Origin: Actinomadura hibisca NBRC 15177
Lineage (GTDB): Bacteria; Actinomycetota; Actinomycetes; Streptosporangiales; Streptosporangiaceae
Assembly: GCF_001552635.1 (NCBI RefSeq)
Contig: NZ_BCRO01000031.1
Span: 124,001 to 188,000 of the forward strand
Length of the DNA: 64,000 nucleotides
Direction: 5' to 3'
A program made the position numbers and the translations under genes. The notes under the pieces were generated by a model. It was not told the origin of the DNA and ran no database searches. It saw only the letters and a program-made list of their open reading frames with translations. Shown here piece by piece: positions 25,363 through 33,894 of this stretch (the stretch's first letter is position 1; each line of letters opens with the position of its first letter).

Positions 25363-25711
25363 GGGGCGGCGCCCTTCCGCGCGGGGATGATCAGCGACCG
25401 AACTGTAGATCGCGACCCCGGGCTGAGACGAGGACGGCCGCCTGACCGGAAGCGGCCCACGGCGCGGAGCACGGCAGAGACCGCCCGGCCACAACCGGTC
25501 ACCGGAAACTGAAACGGGCGATGCCCGCGTACTGCGCGCTGATGGTCAGGCGGGCTGCCCGATTCCACGTACACGTTTCACGCCGTCATCCTGCCAGGAC
25601 CGCAATCGCGCGCCGGTGCTACTTCGGAGGTAATCGTCCCGGTGCATCCGCCTTGGCAGGGTTGTGATTTCACCACGTCGGAGGACGCGGACCGGAACGG
25701 GAAGAGCGGAC

Positions 25712-26131
25712 ATGTCCACGAACACGCGCGCCGTAGTCGAAGAGCTGCTGCTCAGGATCGGCGAGGGCGACCCCGAGCGCATCGCCGCTCTGTACGCCGA
25801 ACAGGGCGACTGGAAGATCAACTGGCCGGAGGCCGAGCACGGCCGTACCGCCACGCCGTGGATCCGGCACCGCGCGACCCGGGCCGACGCGGTCGCCCAC
25901 TTCCGCGAGCTCGCCGAGCATCACGTGCCGGAGCGCGCGGCGACCGAGGTCGAGCGGGTTCTCGTCGACGGGAACGACGCGGTCGTGCTCGGCGAGATCC
26001 GCCAGACCGCCGCGTCCACGGGACGTGCCTATCGCGCGCGGTTCGCTCTGCACCTCACCGTCGAAGACGGCCTTGTCATCCGGCACCACGTCTACGAGGA
26101 CAGCCTCGCCGTCGCCCAGGCGTTCGCGTGA
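25712..26131 (+). CDS. SnoaL/NTF2-like protein
   Basis: Encodes 139 aa from ATG 25712 (GGGAAGAG site). NTF2-fold pattern: VVEELLLRIGEGDPERIAAL, YAEQGDWKINWPEAEHG, and a closing VEDGLVIRHHVYEDSLAVAQ. The IRHHVYEDS end is frequent in SnoaL-like ketosteroid-isomerase relatives. No partner gene is linked: the next gene is on the other strand 34 bp on. Reaction unknown. Confidence 0.85.
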   Translation: MSTNTRAVVEELLLRIGEGDPERIAALYAEQGDWKINWPEAEHGRTATPWIRHRATRADAVAHFRELAEHHVPERAATEVERVLVDGNDAVVLGEIRQTAASTGRAYRARFALHLTVEDGLVIRHHVYEDSLAVAQAFA

Positions 26132-26165
26132 GAGCCGCCGGATCCCACGAGGACTTCGTCGGGCG

Positions 26166-26582
26166 TCAGGTGGTGACGTACTGGTTGGAGTACTCGCCGG
26201 AGGGGGCGATGGGGGTGATGACGTCGATCAGGATGCCGTTGGGGTCGGCGACGATGAAGTGCCGCTGCCCGAAGTCCTCGCTGCGCAGCGCGAGGACGGG
26301 GTCCAGCCCTTCCCGGGTGACGAGCCGTTCCCATTCGGCGTCCACGTCCGCCACCTCGAAGTTGAGCAGCAGGCCCTGCGCGGGGACGCGGTAGCCGTCC
26401 GGGACCGTCGGGTGGGTGTGGTCGAGGAGGGCGAGTTCGTACCCGGGGTCTCCGGGGCGGCGCAGGCTGACGTACCAGTCGGCCTGGAACGTGGTCTCGA
26501 AGCCCAGCAGCCGGGTGTAGAAGTCGTGCGACTCGTGCATCCGCGTCGTGCCGATCACGGGGTAGAAGCTGGTCAGTTCCAT
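26166..26582 (-). CDS. VOC-family (glyoxalase/bleomycin-resistance-like) protein
   Basis: Encodes 138 aa, one pair of beta-alpha-beta-beta-beta modules: [40 protein letters not shown] and [20 protein letters not shown]. Metal-ligand positions are partly kept (His17 area, Glu in the FEVAD strand). Could bind or detoxify a small molecule. AAAGGTG precedes the ATG. It is divergent from a TetR regulator with two operator-like boxes between them. Confidence 0.88.
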   Translation of the reverse strand: MELTSFYPVIGTTRMHESHDFYTRLLGFETTFQADWYVSLRRPGDPGYELALLDHTHPTVPDGYRVPAQGLLLNFEVADVDAEWERLVTREGLDPVLALRSEDFGQRHFIVADPNGILIDVITPIAPSGEYSNQYVTT

Positions 26583-26598
26583 GGTGGGCCACCTTTCA

Positions 26599-26644
26599 CG
26601 TACCATCGGTATGCGAAGGACGATATTCGCGTACCACCGGTATG
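26599..26644. promoter_or_regulatory. two TACC-N3-GGTA operators three helical turns apart
   Basis: Box 1 is TACCATCGGTA at 26601-26611 and box 2 is TACCACCGGTA at 26632-26642, each inside the longer repeat CGTACCAYCGGTATG. Centres are 31 bp apart. They lie between the VOC and TetR genes; box 2 overlaps the more upstream possible start of the regulator. Expected for a TetR repressor controlling both genes (inference). Confidence 0.7.
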
Positions 26645-26659
26645 TCAACGGGGAGTGTG

Positions 26660-27253
26660 ATGGCGCAGCAGGGCGTCCGGGCGCAGCAGCGGGAGCAGAC
26701 CAGGCGGGCGTTGTTGCGGGAGGGCAGGCGCCTGTTCGCCGAGCGCGGCTACGGCGCGGTGGGCCTGGCGGAGGTCGTGCGGGCGGCCGGGGTGACCAAG
26801 GGGGCGCTCTACCACCACTTCGAGAGCAAGGCCGAACTCTTCGCCGCCGTGCTGGGGGAGGTGCAGCAGCAGGTGGGGGAGCGCGTGGCGGCGGCCGCCG
26901 ACGCCCGCGACGACCCCTGGGACCAGCTGACCGCCGGCTGCCAGGAGTTCCTCGTCGCGGCCACCGACCCGGACATCCAGCAGATCATGCTCATCGACGG
27001 GCCCGCTGTGCTGGGATGGAGCCAGTGGCGGGCGATGGACGAGGGCGCGTCGGCCCGCCATCTGGGGGAGGCGCTGTCCTCCCTCATCGAGGCGGGGGTC
27101 GTCCCTCCGCAGCCGGTCGCGCCGCTGGTGCACCTGCTGTCGGGGGCGATGAACGAGGCGGCGCTGTGGCTGGCGTCCTCGTCCGGCCCGGAGGATCTGG
27201 CCGACACCGGCGCGGCGCTGGGCAGGCTGCTCGGGGCGCTGCGCGCCGGCTGA
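26660..27253 (+). CDS. TetR-family transcriptional regulator
   Basis: Encodes 197 aa from ATG 26660, preferred over ATG 26642 because that one lies on an operator box and GGGGAG sits just before 26660. The TetR HTH is at ~15-60: [40 protein letters not shown]. The ligand domain carries [16 protein letters not shown], typical of the TetR_C_33-like group. It probably represses itself and the VOC gene. Confidence 0.9.
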   Translation: MAQQGVRAQQREQTRRALLREGRRLFAERGYGAVGLAEVVRAAGVTKGALYHHFESKAELFAAVLGEVQQQVGERVAAAADARDDPWDQLTAGCQEFLVAATDPDIQQIMLIDGPAVLGWSQWRAMDEGASARHLGEALSSLIEAGVVPPQPVAPLVHLLSGAMNEAALWLASSSGPEDLADTGAALGRLLGALRAG

Positions 27254-27421
27254 GCCGGGGGCTGCGAGCACCGCCTCTTGATGATCTACTTTGTAAAGGT
27301 GCCGGGTAGTTGATATTCATCCCACTGCGAAGAAAAGGGTTGGCACGCATTTCTGAATTCCGCAGTACGCCATTTCCTGGGCCGGGCCGCCCTTTCCCCG
27401 GCAGAGCGGCCCGGACGCGCG

Positions 27422-28081
27422 TCAGGTGAGGAACAGCTTGGTGGTGTAGGAGCCGCCGGACTGGCCGAAGACGTCGAACCCGGCGCTGTAGGTCGCCGAC
27501 GACGGGCACAGCGGGCTGCTGCCCGCGCTCACCTTGGTCAGCGAGATGTTGGTGGCCGTGGCCTTGAGCTGGATGGTGGCGGTGGAGTTGGTCACCGACA
27601 TGGTGATGCTGTTGCCGGCGCCGCTGCCCCGGTAGTTGCAGACGATGTTGCCGAAGATCGTGCTGCTGGTCGAGGTGACCTGCATGTTGTTGATGCGCAG
27701 CGTCCCCGACGAGCCGGTCCAGTTCAGGTCGCCGCCGGCCCAGGGCAGGCCGACCGGGGTGGTGGTGGAGGAGCCGCCGGCGCTGTTGGTGCAGGCCGGG
27801 CCGGGGCTGTTGTAGAAGTTGTAGGCCGAGACGGTCAGGTTGGCGCCGCTGGAGGCCACCGACGCGTCGATGTTGCCGCGGTTGCAGCTCGCCGTGCCGA
27901 GCGAGGTGGTGACCGAGACCGGGCTGGTCAGGACGAGCCGGATGTTGCCGCTGTAGGCCGCGCCGGCGGCGTTGTTGACGTGGATGACGGTGGGCGGGGC
28001 GGCGGCGGCGGGCGACGCCGCGACGGCGACGGCGGCCGCCGAGGCGGCCAGGACCGCGGCGACTTTACGGGGGTGTTGCAT
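27422..28081 (-). CDS. secreted protein, function unknown
   Basis: Encodes 219 aa from ATG 28081 (GAAGGAG site). Signal peptide: PRKVAAVLAASAAAVAVAAS PAAAA, cleaved about residue 28. The mature part is rich in Ser, Thr, Asn and Gly with four Cys and short strand-like repeats (VTSTSSTIFGNIVCNYRGSG), the look of an extracellular beta-sandwich. No catalytic motif is seen. Similar cholesterol-esterase-like or surface proteins occur in actinomycetes, but I cannot place it. Confidence 0.78.
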   Translation of the reverse strand: MQHPRKVAAVLAASAAAVAVAASPAAAAPPTVIHVNNAAGAAYSGNIRLVLTSPVSVTTSLGTASCNRGNIDASVASSGANLTVSAYNFYNSPGPACTNSAGGSSTTTPVGLPWAGGDLNWTGSSGTLRINNMQVTSTSSTIFGNIVCNYRGSGAGNSITMSVTNSTATIQLKATATNISLTKVSAGSSPLCPSSATYSAGFDVFGQSGGSYTTKLFLT

Positions 28082-28204
28082 CGGCCACTCCTTCGAAATA
28101 TGCCGGGACGTCGTCAGAGTAAAAAGGGGGTTAATGGCGGTCAAGGGAAAGCGCAAGGATCGCTTTTGCGGTGCCTTCGCGAGTATTGCGATAAGCGCTT
28201 GGCG

Positions 28205-29248
28205 TCAGTGGAAAAGGTCCGGCAGCGGTGGCCGGCGGCAGGCGCAGCGGTGGCGTTCGGCGGCCTGGCACGTCAGGGCGTTCATCGCCTGGTAGAGGCA
28301 CAGCAGCGCCCAGATCTCCTGGGCGACCGTCTCGGGGTCGCGGGAGCGCAGCGTGATGCCGTGCCCCTGCGGGACGGCGCGCAGCCAGGCGAGGGCGGGT
28401 TCGATCCGCCAGCGCCGCGCGTAGCAGGCCGCCAGTGCTTCGGCGGGGGCGAGGTCCGGGTCGGTGAGCGTGGTGAGCAGGACGCCGTGCGCGGTCGGGA
28501 CGCTGCGCAGCGGGACGTCCCGCGTCGGCGGGTCTCCGGCCGTCGCGCCGAGCAGCAGGTCCACGCCTCTGCTGCCCGCCAGGCGCAGCAGTGCCGACGA
28601 CCCGGCCGACGGCGGCATCACCAGCAGCGTCCCTGGTCCCAGGCCGCGCACCAGCCGTCCGGCCAGGACGCTTTCGGCCACGGCGGACGCGCCCAGCGTG
28701 GCGTCCACCAGGGCGTGCGTCCCGGCTTCGGCGAGCGCCACCACCCGGACCTGGGGGAAGCGCGCGGCGGGCGCGGGGTAGCCGAGGGCGGAGTTCTCCC
28801 AGCTGCCCGCGACGTCCAGGGCGATGCCGTCCAGCGACAACACGCGCCGCCCGCCGAACAGCGTTCCCGGGCCGCCGGAGGGGAACGTCGTGCGTTCGAA
28901 CAGCAGGCGCAGCGGATCGGCGCCGAGGCGGGTCCGCGCGCGGCTGATGGCCGAGGCGCTCGGCGTCTTCTCCCAGGAGCGCATCCAGTGCGACCGCCAG
29001 GAGAGGCCGTTGAGCAGGAGCCGCATGACCTGCTCGTAGTTGCGGTCGGCGAACAGGCAGAGCGCCAGGACGTAGTAGAGGACGAGCCGGGCGGGCAGCG
29101 AGCGGCGGCGGCGGTCGGCCCGGCCGCTGGCCGCGATCACCTCGTCCAGCAGGGGGACCGGGAACAGCGAGAGCAGCACGCCCATCGCCACGCGGTCGGC
29201 CAGGCGCTCGGCCGGAGCCGCCGCCGTGGTCCGCTGCGCACCGGCCAT
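28205..29248 (-). CDS. IS4-type transposase or transposase-derived protein
   Basis: Encodes 347 aa. The IS4 N-terminal domain is clear (RLADRVAMGVLLSLFPVPLL, LPARLVLYYVLALCLFADRN YEQVMRLL), and the DDE core has the first Asp in VLSLDGIALDV and the YREK-like YARRWRIEPALAWLR. The second Asp, normally in a G/ADRxF motif, is replaced in TLLVMPPSAGSSALL. The start lacks a ribosome-binding site. Only AAGCGCTTG is common to both flanks. It is either an inactivated insertion element or a domesticated protein. Confidence 0.8.
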   Translation of the reverse strand: MAGAQRTTAAAPAERLADRVAMGVLLSLFPVPLLDEVIAASGRADRRRRSLPARLVLYYVLALCLFADRNYEQVMRLLLNGLSWRSHWMRSWEKTPSASAISRARTRLGADPLRLLFERTTFPSGGPGTLFGGRRVLSLDGIALDVAGSWENSALGYPAPAARFPQVRVVALAEAGTHALVDATLGASAVAESVLAGRLVRGLGPGTLLVMPPSAGSSALLRLAGSRGVDLLLGATAGDPPTRDVPLRSVPTAHGVLLTTLTDPDLAPAEALAACYARRWRIEPALAWLRAVPQGHGITLRSRDPETVAQEIWALLCLYQAMNALTCQAAERHRCACRRPPLPDLFH

Positions 29249-29265
29249 ATGATCATGCTAACAAG

Positions 29266-29275
29266 CAAGCGCTTG
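29266..29275. repeat. CAAGCGCTTG palindrome upstream of the IS4-type gene
   Basis: A perfect 10-bp palindrome 18 bases upstream of the transposase-like start, extended by a third half-site (CAAGC at 29262-29266). AAGCGCTTG occurs again at 28193-28201 just after the gene. It could be a terminal repeat core or a regulator site. Confidence 0.4.
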
Positions 29276-29569
29276 AGTAAATAGGGGCGGCGGATCACTG
29301 CCCGGTATCCGGGCGGCCTCAAAGCCCTTCATGTCCGGCCGCAATGAGGGCGGCGGCCGTCGTCCAGGGTCAGGGCGAGAACGGCGGCCGGAGGGGTGGT
29401 GTCGCGGATGACCCAGCGCGCGCGTGCGTGATGGCGGGCTGTACCCCGATCGGCGGGCCGCCGCACCGTGGCGTTTGTCATAAACACACACTTGTTTACT
29501 TGGGGTCAGCGGCCTGCTTAAGATCACGTCCGTTCCGCACCTCCATCCCCCCGCTTAGGGAAGGCACCT
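29276..29569. other. intergenic leader of the protease gene
   Basis: No gene. It contains an AT-richer patch at 29470-29510 (cataaacacacacttgtttact) likely to hold the protease promoter. Confidence 0.4.
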
Positions 29570-30790
29570 GTGCAGAGGTCCTGGTTCGTCGCGCCCGTCC
29601 TGGCGGTCGCGCTCATCGCGGCGGGAACGTCCGCCGCCGCCGCGGCCCCCGATCCCCGCGTCGCGGTCGTGCAGGCTCCGGCCGGCAAGGCCGTCGCCGA
29701 CCGCTACATCGTCACCCTCAAGGCCGGAGCCCCGCTGGACGGCGTCCTGTCCGGCAGCCGGGTCGAGCGCCCGACCTACCGCTACACCGCCGTCCTCAAC
29801 GGGTTCGCGGCCAGGCTGTCGGCCGCCCAGCTCGCCGCCCTGCGCGGCGACGCCCGCGTGGCGAAGATCGAGCAGGACTACGTCGGGGAGCGCGTCGCCG
29901 CCCCGGCCAAGGCCCGCAAAGCCGCCTTGGCCGCGACGCAGACCGATCCGGGCTGGGCCCTGGACCGGATCGACCAGGTCGACCTCCCGCTCAACAACAC
30001 CTACGCGTACAACTCCACCGGCGCCGGAGTGCACGCCTACGTGCTCGACTCCGGGATCGAGGCCGGTCACCCCGACTTCGGCGGGCGCGCCGACGTCGCC
30101 TGGGACGCGTTCGGCGGCGACGGCTCGGACTGCTCCGGGCACGGCACCGCCGTCGCCGGCTCGATCGGCGGCAGCACGGTCGGGGTCGCCAAGCAGGTCA
30201 GCCTGCACGCCGTCAAGATCAACAACTGTGGCGGCGACTACGGGGCCGTCGTGTCGGCGGCCATCGCGGGCATGGACTGGGTGGCGCAGCACCACGTCAA
30301 GCCCGCCGTCGCCAACGTCTCCTACAACTGGCTGCGCAACGACTCCGTCAACGCCGCCGCCGACCGGCTCGCCGCGTCCGGGGTGTTCCTGGCGGCCTCG
30401 GCCGGCAACAACGGCGGCAACTGGTTCACCGCCAGCGCCTGCCTGACCTCGCCCGCCAGCGCGGGCGGCGCGACCACCATCGCCTCCAGCACCAGCGCCG
30501 ACCAGCGCACCCCCGACAGCAGCTACGGCGGCTGCGTGGACCTGTACGCGCCCGGCCAGAACGTCCCGTGCGTCTGGACGGGCGGGCAGGCGGGGCTCTG
30601 CGCGGGCACGTCCTTCTCCTCCCCGTTCGTCGCGGGCGCCGCCGCGCTCTACAAGGCCACCTACGGCGACGCGCCCTACACCACCGTCCGCACCTGGCTG
30701 CAGCAGCACGCCGCCGCCGGGAAGATCAGCAACAACCCGTCCGACCACGGCGGAACGCCCAACCTGCTGCTCAACACCGCCGGTCTGTAG
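29570..30790 (+). CDS. secreted subtilisin-like serine protease (S8, proteinase K-type)
   Basis: Encodes 406 aa from GTG 29570 (GGGAAGG site). Signal peptide to about residue 26. An I9 inhibitor propeptide follows (DRYIVTLKAGAPLDGVLSGS to KIEQDYVG). The catalytic domain has Asp in YVLDSGIEAGHPDF, His in GHGTAVAGSIG, oxyanion Asn in AASAGNNGG and Ser in GTSFSSPFVAGAAAL. Four or more Cys suggest disulfides as in aqualysin-type enzymes. It should autoprocess and act outside the cell on proteins. Confidence 0.95.
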   Translation: MQRSWFVAPVLAVALIAAGTSAAAAAPDPRVAVVQAPAGKAVADRYIVTLKAGAPLDGVLSGSRVERPTYRYTAVLNGFAARLSAAQLAALRGDARVAKIEQDYVGERVAAPAKARKAALAATQTDPGWALDRIDQVDLPLNNTYAYNSTGAGVHAYVLDSGIEAGHPDFGGRADVAWDAFGGDGSDCSGHGTAVAGSIGGSTVGVAKQVSLHAVKINNCGGDYGAVVSAAIAGMDWVAQHHVKPAVANVSYNWLRNDSVNAAADRLAASGVFLAASAGNNGGNWFTASACLTSPASAGGATTIASSTSADQRTPDSSYGGCVDLYAPGQNVPCVWTGGQAGLCAGTSFSSPFVAGAAALYKATYGDAPYTTVRTWLQQHAAAGKISNNPSDHGGTPNLLLNTAGL

Positions 30791-30800
30791 CGGACCGGCG

Positions 30801-30839
30801 CGCGGGCCGCACCACCTGGGCCGGGTGGTGCGGCCCGCG
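30801..30839 (+). terminator. hairpin terminator after the protease gene
   Basis: A perfect 16-bp stem (30801-30816 with 30824-30839), 7-base loop, 10 bases after the protease stop. Confidence 0.85.
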
Positions 30840-31015
30840 GCCGCGTACGGCAATCACTGTAGGTAATCGCCTTGGTTCGTTGAGTGCGTTAGGTTGAGGC
30901 CGAGCCGACGCTCCGGGTCCCTGACCTCAGGCATGTGGTGTGGCCGCCGGATCCGGCGGCGCTCGCCCGGCGTCGTTCGCCTCGCCGCATCAACAGCCAA
31001 GGGAGAAGGGCAGCC

Positions 31016-31627
31016 GTGCCGATGGCATTTCCCAGTGGACGCTGGTCCAAGCGGACCGTCACCGTCCTGGCCACCGCTACCGCCGCCGCGGCCGGGGCAG
31101 GAGCGGCGGCGGCGATGGTCGTCACGTTCAAGGGGGAGGACGCCCCGGCGCCGACCCGCCGGGCCGCCGCCGCCCATCGGGTCGAGGCGTTCGCGATCAC
31201 CCAGGTCGCCTCCGGGGCCTGCGTGGGCGTCACCGCCGACAAGGCCGGCAAGCCGAAGGGCAGCCGCAACGCCCCGCCGCCCCATCGGCTGGTGCTCGCG
31301 CCCTGTGACGGGAGCCAGGGGCAGCGCTGGACCACCGGCAAGGACGGCAAGACGTTGCAGACCCCGGCCTTCCCCGGCGAGTGCGTCGCGGCGGTCGCCT
31401 ATCCCAAGGGCGAGTGGTCGGCCGCCATGCGCCCGTGCAAGGGCAGCGACACTCGCCAGCACTGGCGCGTGTGGAACCACTACGCGGTCGACGGCAGCGC
31501 GCACATCCTGACGCCGGGACGTGCGGAGAAGGCGTGGGAGACCGGCACCGCCGACGGCCCGGTCATCCTGAAGAAGGTTTCCAAGACGGGCAACGCCCAG
31601 AAGTGGAAGTTCGGCCAGGTGTCCTAG
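31016..31627 (+). CDS. secreted/membrane-anchored ricin-B-lectin-like protein
   Basis: Encodes 203 aa from GTG 31016 (GAGAAGGG site; ATG 31022 alternative). A basic n-region and hydrophobic segment (TVTVLATATAAAAGAGAAAA MVV) give a signal peptide or anchor. The rest resembles a single beta-trefoil lectin unit: CVGVTADKAG, PCDGSQGQRWTTG, CVAAVAYPKG, PCKGSDTRQHW and NAQKWKFGQV, with QxW motifs. Probably binds sugars at the cell surface. It follows the protease. Confidence 0.75.
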   Translation: MPMAFPSGRWSKRTVTVLATATAAAAGAGAAAAMVVTFKGEDAPAPTRRAAAAHRVEAFAITQVASGACVGVTADKAGKPKGSRNAPPPHRLVLAPCDGSQGQRWTTGKDGKTLQTPAFPGECVAAVAYPKGEWSAAMRPCKGSDTRQHWRVWNHYAVDGSAHILTPGRAEKAWETGTADGPVILKKVSKTGNAQKWKFGQVS

Positions 31628-31660
31628 GACCCGGTCGAGGCGGGGAAAGCAAACGGCGCT

Positions 31661-31692
31661 TCGGGTTGATCACCAGATGGTGATCAACCCGA
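31661..31692. terminator. 32-nt near-perfect palindrome (15-bp stem, 2-nt loop)
   Basis: Stem 31661-31675 pairs perfectly with 31678-31692, loop GA. It starts 33 bases after the lectin-like gene, so it can work as its terminator. The tiny loop is unusual for a terminator and would also allow cruciform formation or protein binding. Confidence 0.55.
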
Positions 31693-31769
31693 TCGAGGAG
31701 CGCCACGCGAACGTCCGCCTCACCGCATGAACCGCCCGACGGGCGCGCCCGCGACATTCTCGGTGGTGC

Positions 31770-31991
31770 GCGTCGCCGGGACCGGGGTCGGCGAAGGTCA
31801 CCGGGTTGAAGGCGTGGACGTCGCTGGATGGCGGCGCGAAGTGGCAGCCCGTCCAGGTGGAGGCGCTGGGCGGGGGCCGGTTCTCGGCCGCGCTGCCGAA
31901 GCCGGGCACGGACCAGAAGATGACGCTCCGCGTCAGCGCGCGGGACACGGGCGGCAGCGGCATCGACCAGACGCTGCACGGCGTCTATTAG
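31770..31991 (+). pseudogene. C-terminal remnant of an S8 protease
   Basis: The frame ending TAG 31989-31991 encodes SAKVTGLKAWTSLDGGAKWQ PVQVEALGGGRF, then TLRVSARDTGGSGIDQTLHG VY. This matches the fibronectin-like C-terminal end of large actinobacterial S8 peptidases (VTGxKAWxSxDGGxxW...VxAxDxxGxxIxQT). No protease core precedes it within 500 bp; the intact S8 gene at 29570 lacks this domain. So this is the tail of another, deleted protease. Confidence 0.7.
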
Positions 31992-32137
31992 GCGGTGTTT
32001 CAAAGTCCCGGCCCAGGGGGCTCGCCTGGCGGCTGTGTTTCTTGAAGTCACGGCGTGGTGATCTCGTTGGGCGCCCGGCGGAGTTGGCCGGTGACCCTGA
32101 CCAGGCGCATCTTGCCCGTCCGTCCTGCGCATCCGGC

Positions 32138-33055
32138 TCAGCGGCGCAGGGCGGTCTCCCGGTCCATGCGCGACAACTTCTCGGGGTTGCGCACGGCGTA
32201 GAGGCCGGTGATCAGGCCGTCGTCGACGCGCACCGCGATGACGGTGTCGATCTCGCCGTCGAGCCGGAGGGCCAGCGCGGGGCAGCCGTTGACCTGCGTG
32301 GTTCGCAGCGACATCGCGCCGGAGATCCGGCCCAGCACCTGGGCCACCAGGCCGGCCCCCACGACGGGTGCCAGCGCGGCCTGCACGAGCCCGCCGCCGT
32401 CGGTCAGGAGGACGACGTCGGGCGCGAGGACGTCGAGCAGGCTCCGCAGGTCGCCCGTCTCGACCGCTCGCTGGAACGCCTGGAACGCGCCCCGGGCCTG
32501 GACCGCGGACACCTCGCCGCGCGGTCGGCGCGCGGCGACGTGCGCCCGTGCCCGGTGGGCGGTCTGGCGGACGGCGGCGGGATTCTTGCCGACGGCCTCG
32601 GCGATCTCGTCGTACTCGAAACCGAACACCTCGCGCAGCACGAACACCGCCCGCTCGATCGGGGTGAGCGTTTCCAGGACCAGCAACATCGCCATCGACA
32701 CGCTGTCGGCCAGCTCGACGTCGTCGGCCACATCGGGCGCGGTCAGCAGGGGCTCCGGCAACCAGGGCCCGATGTAGGATTCCTTGCGCCGGCCGAGCGT
32801 GCGCAGCCGGGCCAGCGCCTGGCGGGTGGCGATGCGGACCAGGTACGCGCGCTGGTCCCGCACGGTGCTCAGATCGACGCCCACCCACCGCAACCAGGTC
32901 TCCTGGAGGGCGTCCTCGGCGTCGGCGGCCGAACCGAGCAGCTCGTAGGCGACGGTGAACAGCAGATTGCGATGAGCGACGAAGACCTCAGTAGCGGAGT
33001 CCGTCTGGTCGTCCCGGCCGAAGGGCACGGTCGCGTCCTCTGCTCGCTCGCTCAT
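32138..33055 (-). CDS. ECF41-group RNA polymerase sigma factor (SigJ-like)
   Basis: Encodes 305 aa. Region 2 is FVAHRNLLFTVAYELLGSAA DAEDALQETWLRW; region 4 is LTPIERAVFVLREVFGFEYD EIAEAVGKNPAAVRQTAHRA. The three hallmarks of ECF41 are present: WLPEP in the linker, DGGG in the SnoaL-like C-terminal domain (LLTDGGGLVQ) and the final NPEKL. In this group the C-terminal domain replaces an anti-sigma factor. ATG 33055 follows GGGAGC. The divergent carboxymuconolactone-decarboxylase gene is the standard ECF41 target. Confidence 0.95.
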   Translation of the reverse strand: MSERAEDATVPFGRDDQTDSATEVFVAHRNLLFTVAYELLGSAADAEDALQETWLRWVGVDLSTVRDQRAYLVRIATRQALARLRTLGRRKESYIGPWLPEPLLTAPDVADDVELADSVSMAMLLVLETLTPIERAVFVLREVFGFEYDEIAEAVGKNPAAVRQTAHRARAHVAARRPRGEVSAVQARGAFQAFQRAVETGDLRSLLDVLAPDVVLLTDGGGLVQAALAPVVGAGLVAQVLGRISGAMSLRTTQVNGCPALALRLDGEIDTVIAVRVDDGLITGLYAVRNPEKLSRMDRETALRR

Positions 33056-33160
33056 ATCCGGCTCCCGCCTACTCGCTCCCGCCCGCGTCACACGCACAAG
33101 ATGCCGGACCCCGCCGGTTTGTGACGTCCGCAACCAGTGACGCAGGCCACATCATCGCGA

Positions 33161-33187
33161 CGTCACAGGACCCCGGCCGCCGACATC
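33161..33187 (+). promoter_or_regulatory. candidate ECF41 promoter
   Basis: CGTCACA (33161-33167), 16 bases, then CATC (33184-33187). The published ECF41 consensus as I recall it is TGTCACA-N16-CGTC, so nine of eleven positions match with exact spacing. It lies 67 bases upstream of the ATG of the CMD gene. Confidence 0.55.
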
Positions 33188-33254
33188 TCTTGGCCATCAG
33201 CACGCCGCGCCGACGACCGGCGCGGCGCCCGGCACCACGATCGAGGAGCACACC

Positions 33255-33740
33255 ATGGAGCCCCGTTTCGACCTGATGGCCAACGAGATCGGCGCCAAGA
33301 TCAGCAAGCGGATCTACAACGTGAGCCTGGCGATCCAGCAGTCGCCGCTGCCCCGGCCCACCCAGGAGCTGGTGATGTTGCGCGCCAGCCAGATCAACGG
33401 CTGCGGCTTCTGCGTTGACTTCCACACCAAGGAGGCCGCGGCCGCGGGGGAGACCGCGGTCCGCCTCCACCTGGTCGCCGCCTGGCGCGAATCCACCGTG
33501 TTCACCGAGGCCGAACGGGCCGCGCTGGCGCTCGCCGAGGAGGGCACCCGGCTCGCCGACGCCCACCCCGGTGTGTCCGATGAGACGTGGGCGAAGGCAC
33601 GCGAGCACTACGACGACGACCAGATCGCCGCGCTGGTCTCCCTGGTCGCCATGATCAACGCTGCCAACCGGCTCGGCGTGATCGTCCGCAACCAGGGCGG
33701 CTCCTACCAGCCCGCCATGCTTGCCGACATGGCGAACTGA
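33255..33740 (+). CDS. carboxymuconolactone decarboxylase / AhpD-like protein
   Basis: Encodes 161 aa. AhpD core motif NGCGFCVDFHTKEA contains the CxxC and His residues; LVAAWRESTVFTEAERAALA follows as in ECF41 partner proteins. It probably acts on organic peroxides or quinone-like electrophiles. GAGGAG is 7 bases before the ATG. Divergent from the ECF41 sigma factor, with a matching promoter motif upstream. Confidence 0.92.
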   Translation: MEPRFDLMANEIGAKISKRIYNVSLAIQQSPLPRPTQELVMLRASQINGCGFCVDFHTKEAAAAGETAVRLHLVAAWRESTVFTEAERAALALAEEGTRLADAHPGVSDETWAKAREHYDDDQIAALVSLVAMINAANRLGVIVRNQGGSYQPAMLADMAN

Positions 33741-33894
33741 CCATCAACCGAACCGGGGTCCGGCTCGGGGCGTCCACCCCGTGCCGGACCCGCTCGATCA
33801 GCCTCACAAGCCGACCGCTTACCCGGATCGGCTGCCTCGACGGGTATCGGTGCTGCCGCAGGACGTCGTTAAGGGAGTTCCCCGCTTCCGCCGG

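Noticed and set aside
28193..29275. AAGCGCTTG at both sides of the IS4-type gene as terminal inverted repeats
   Set aside because: Eight of the nine shared bases are a self-complementary palindrome, so the match is weak evidence; no target-site duplication could be identified.
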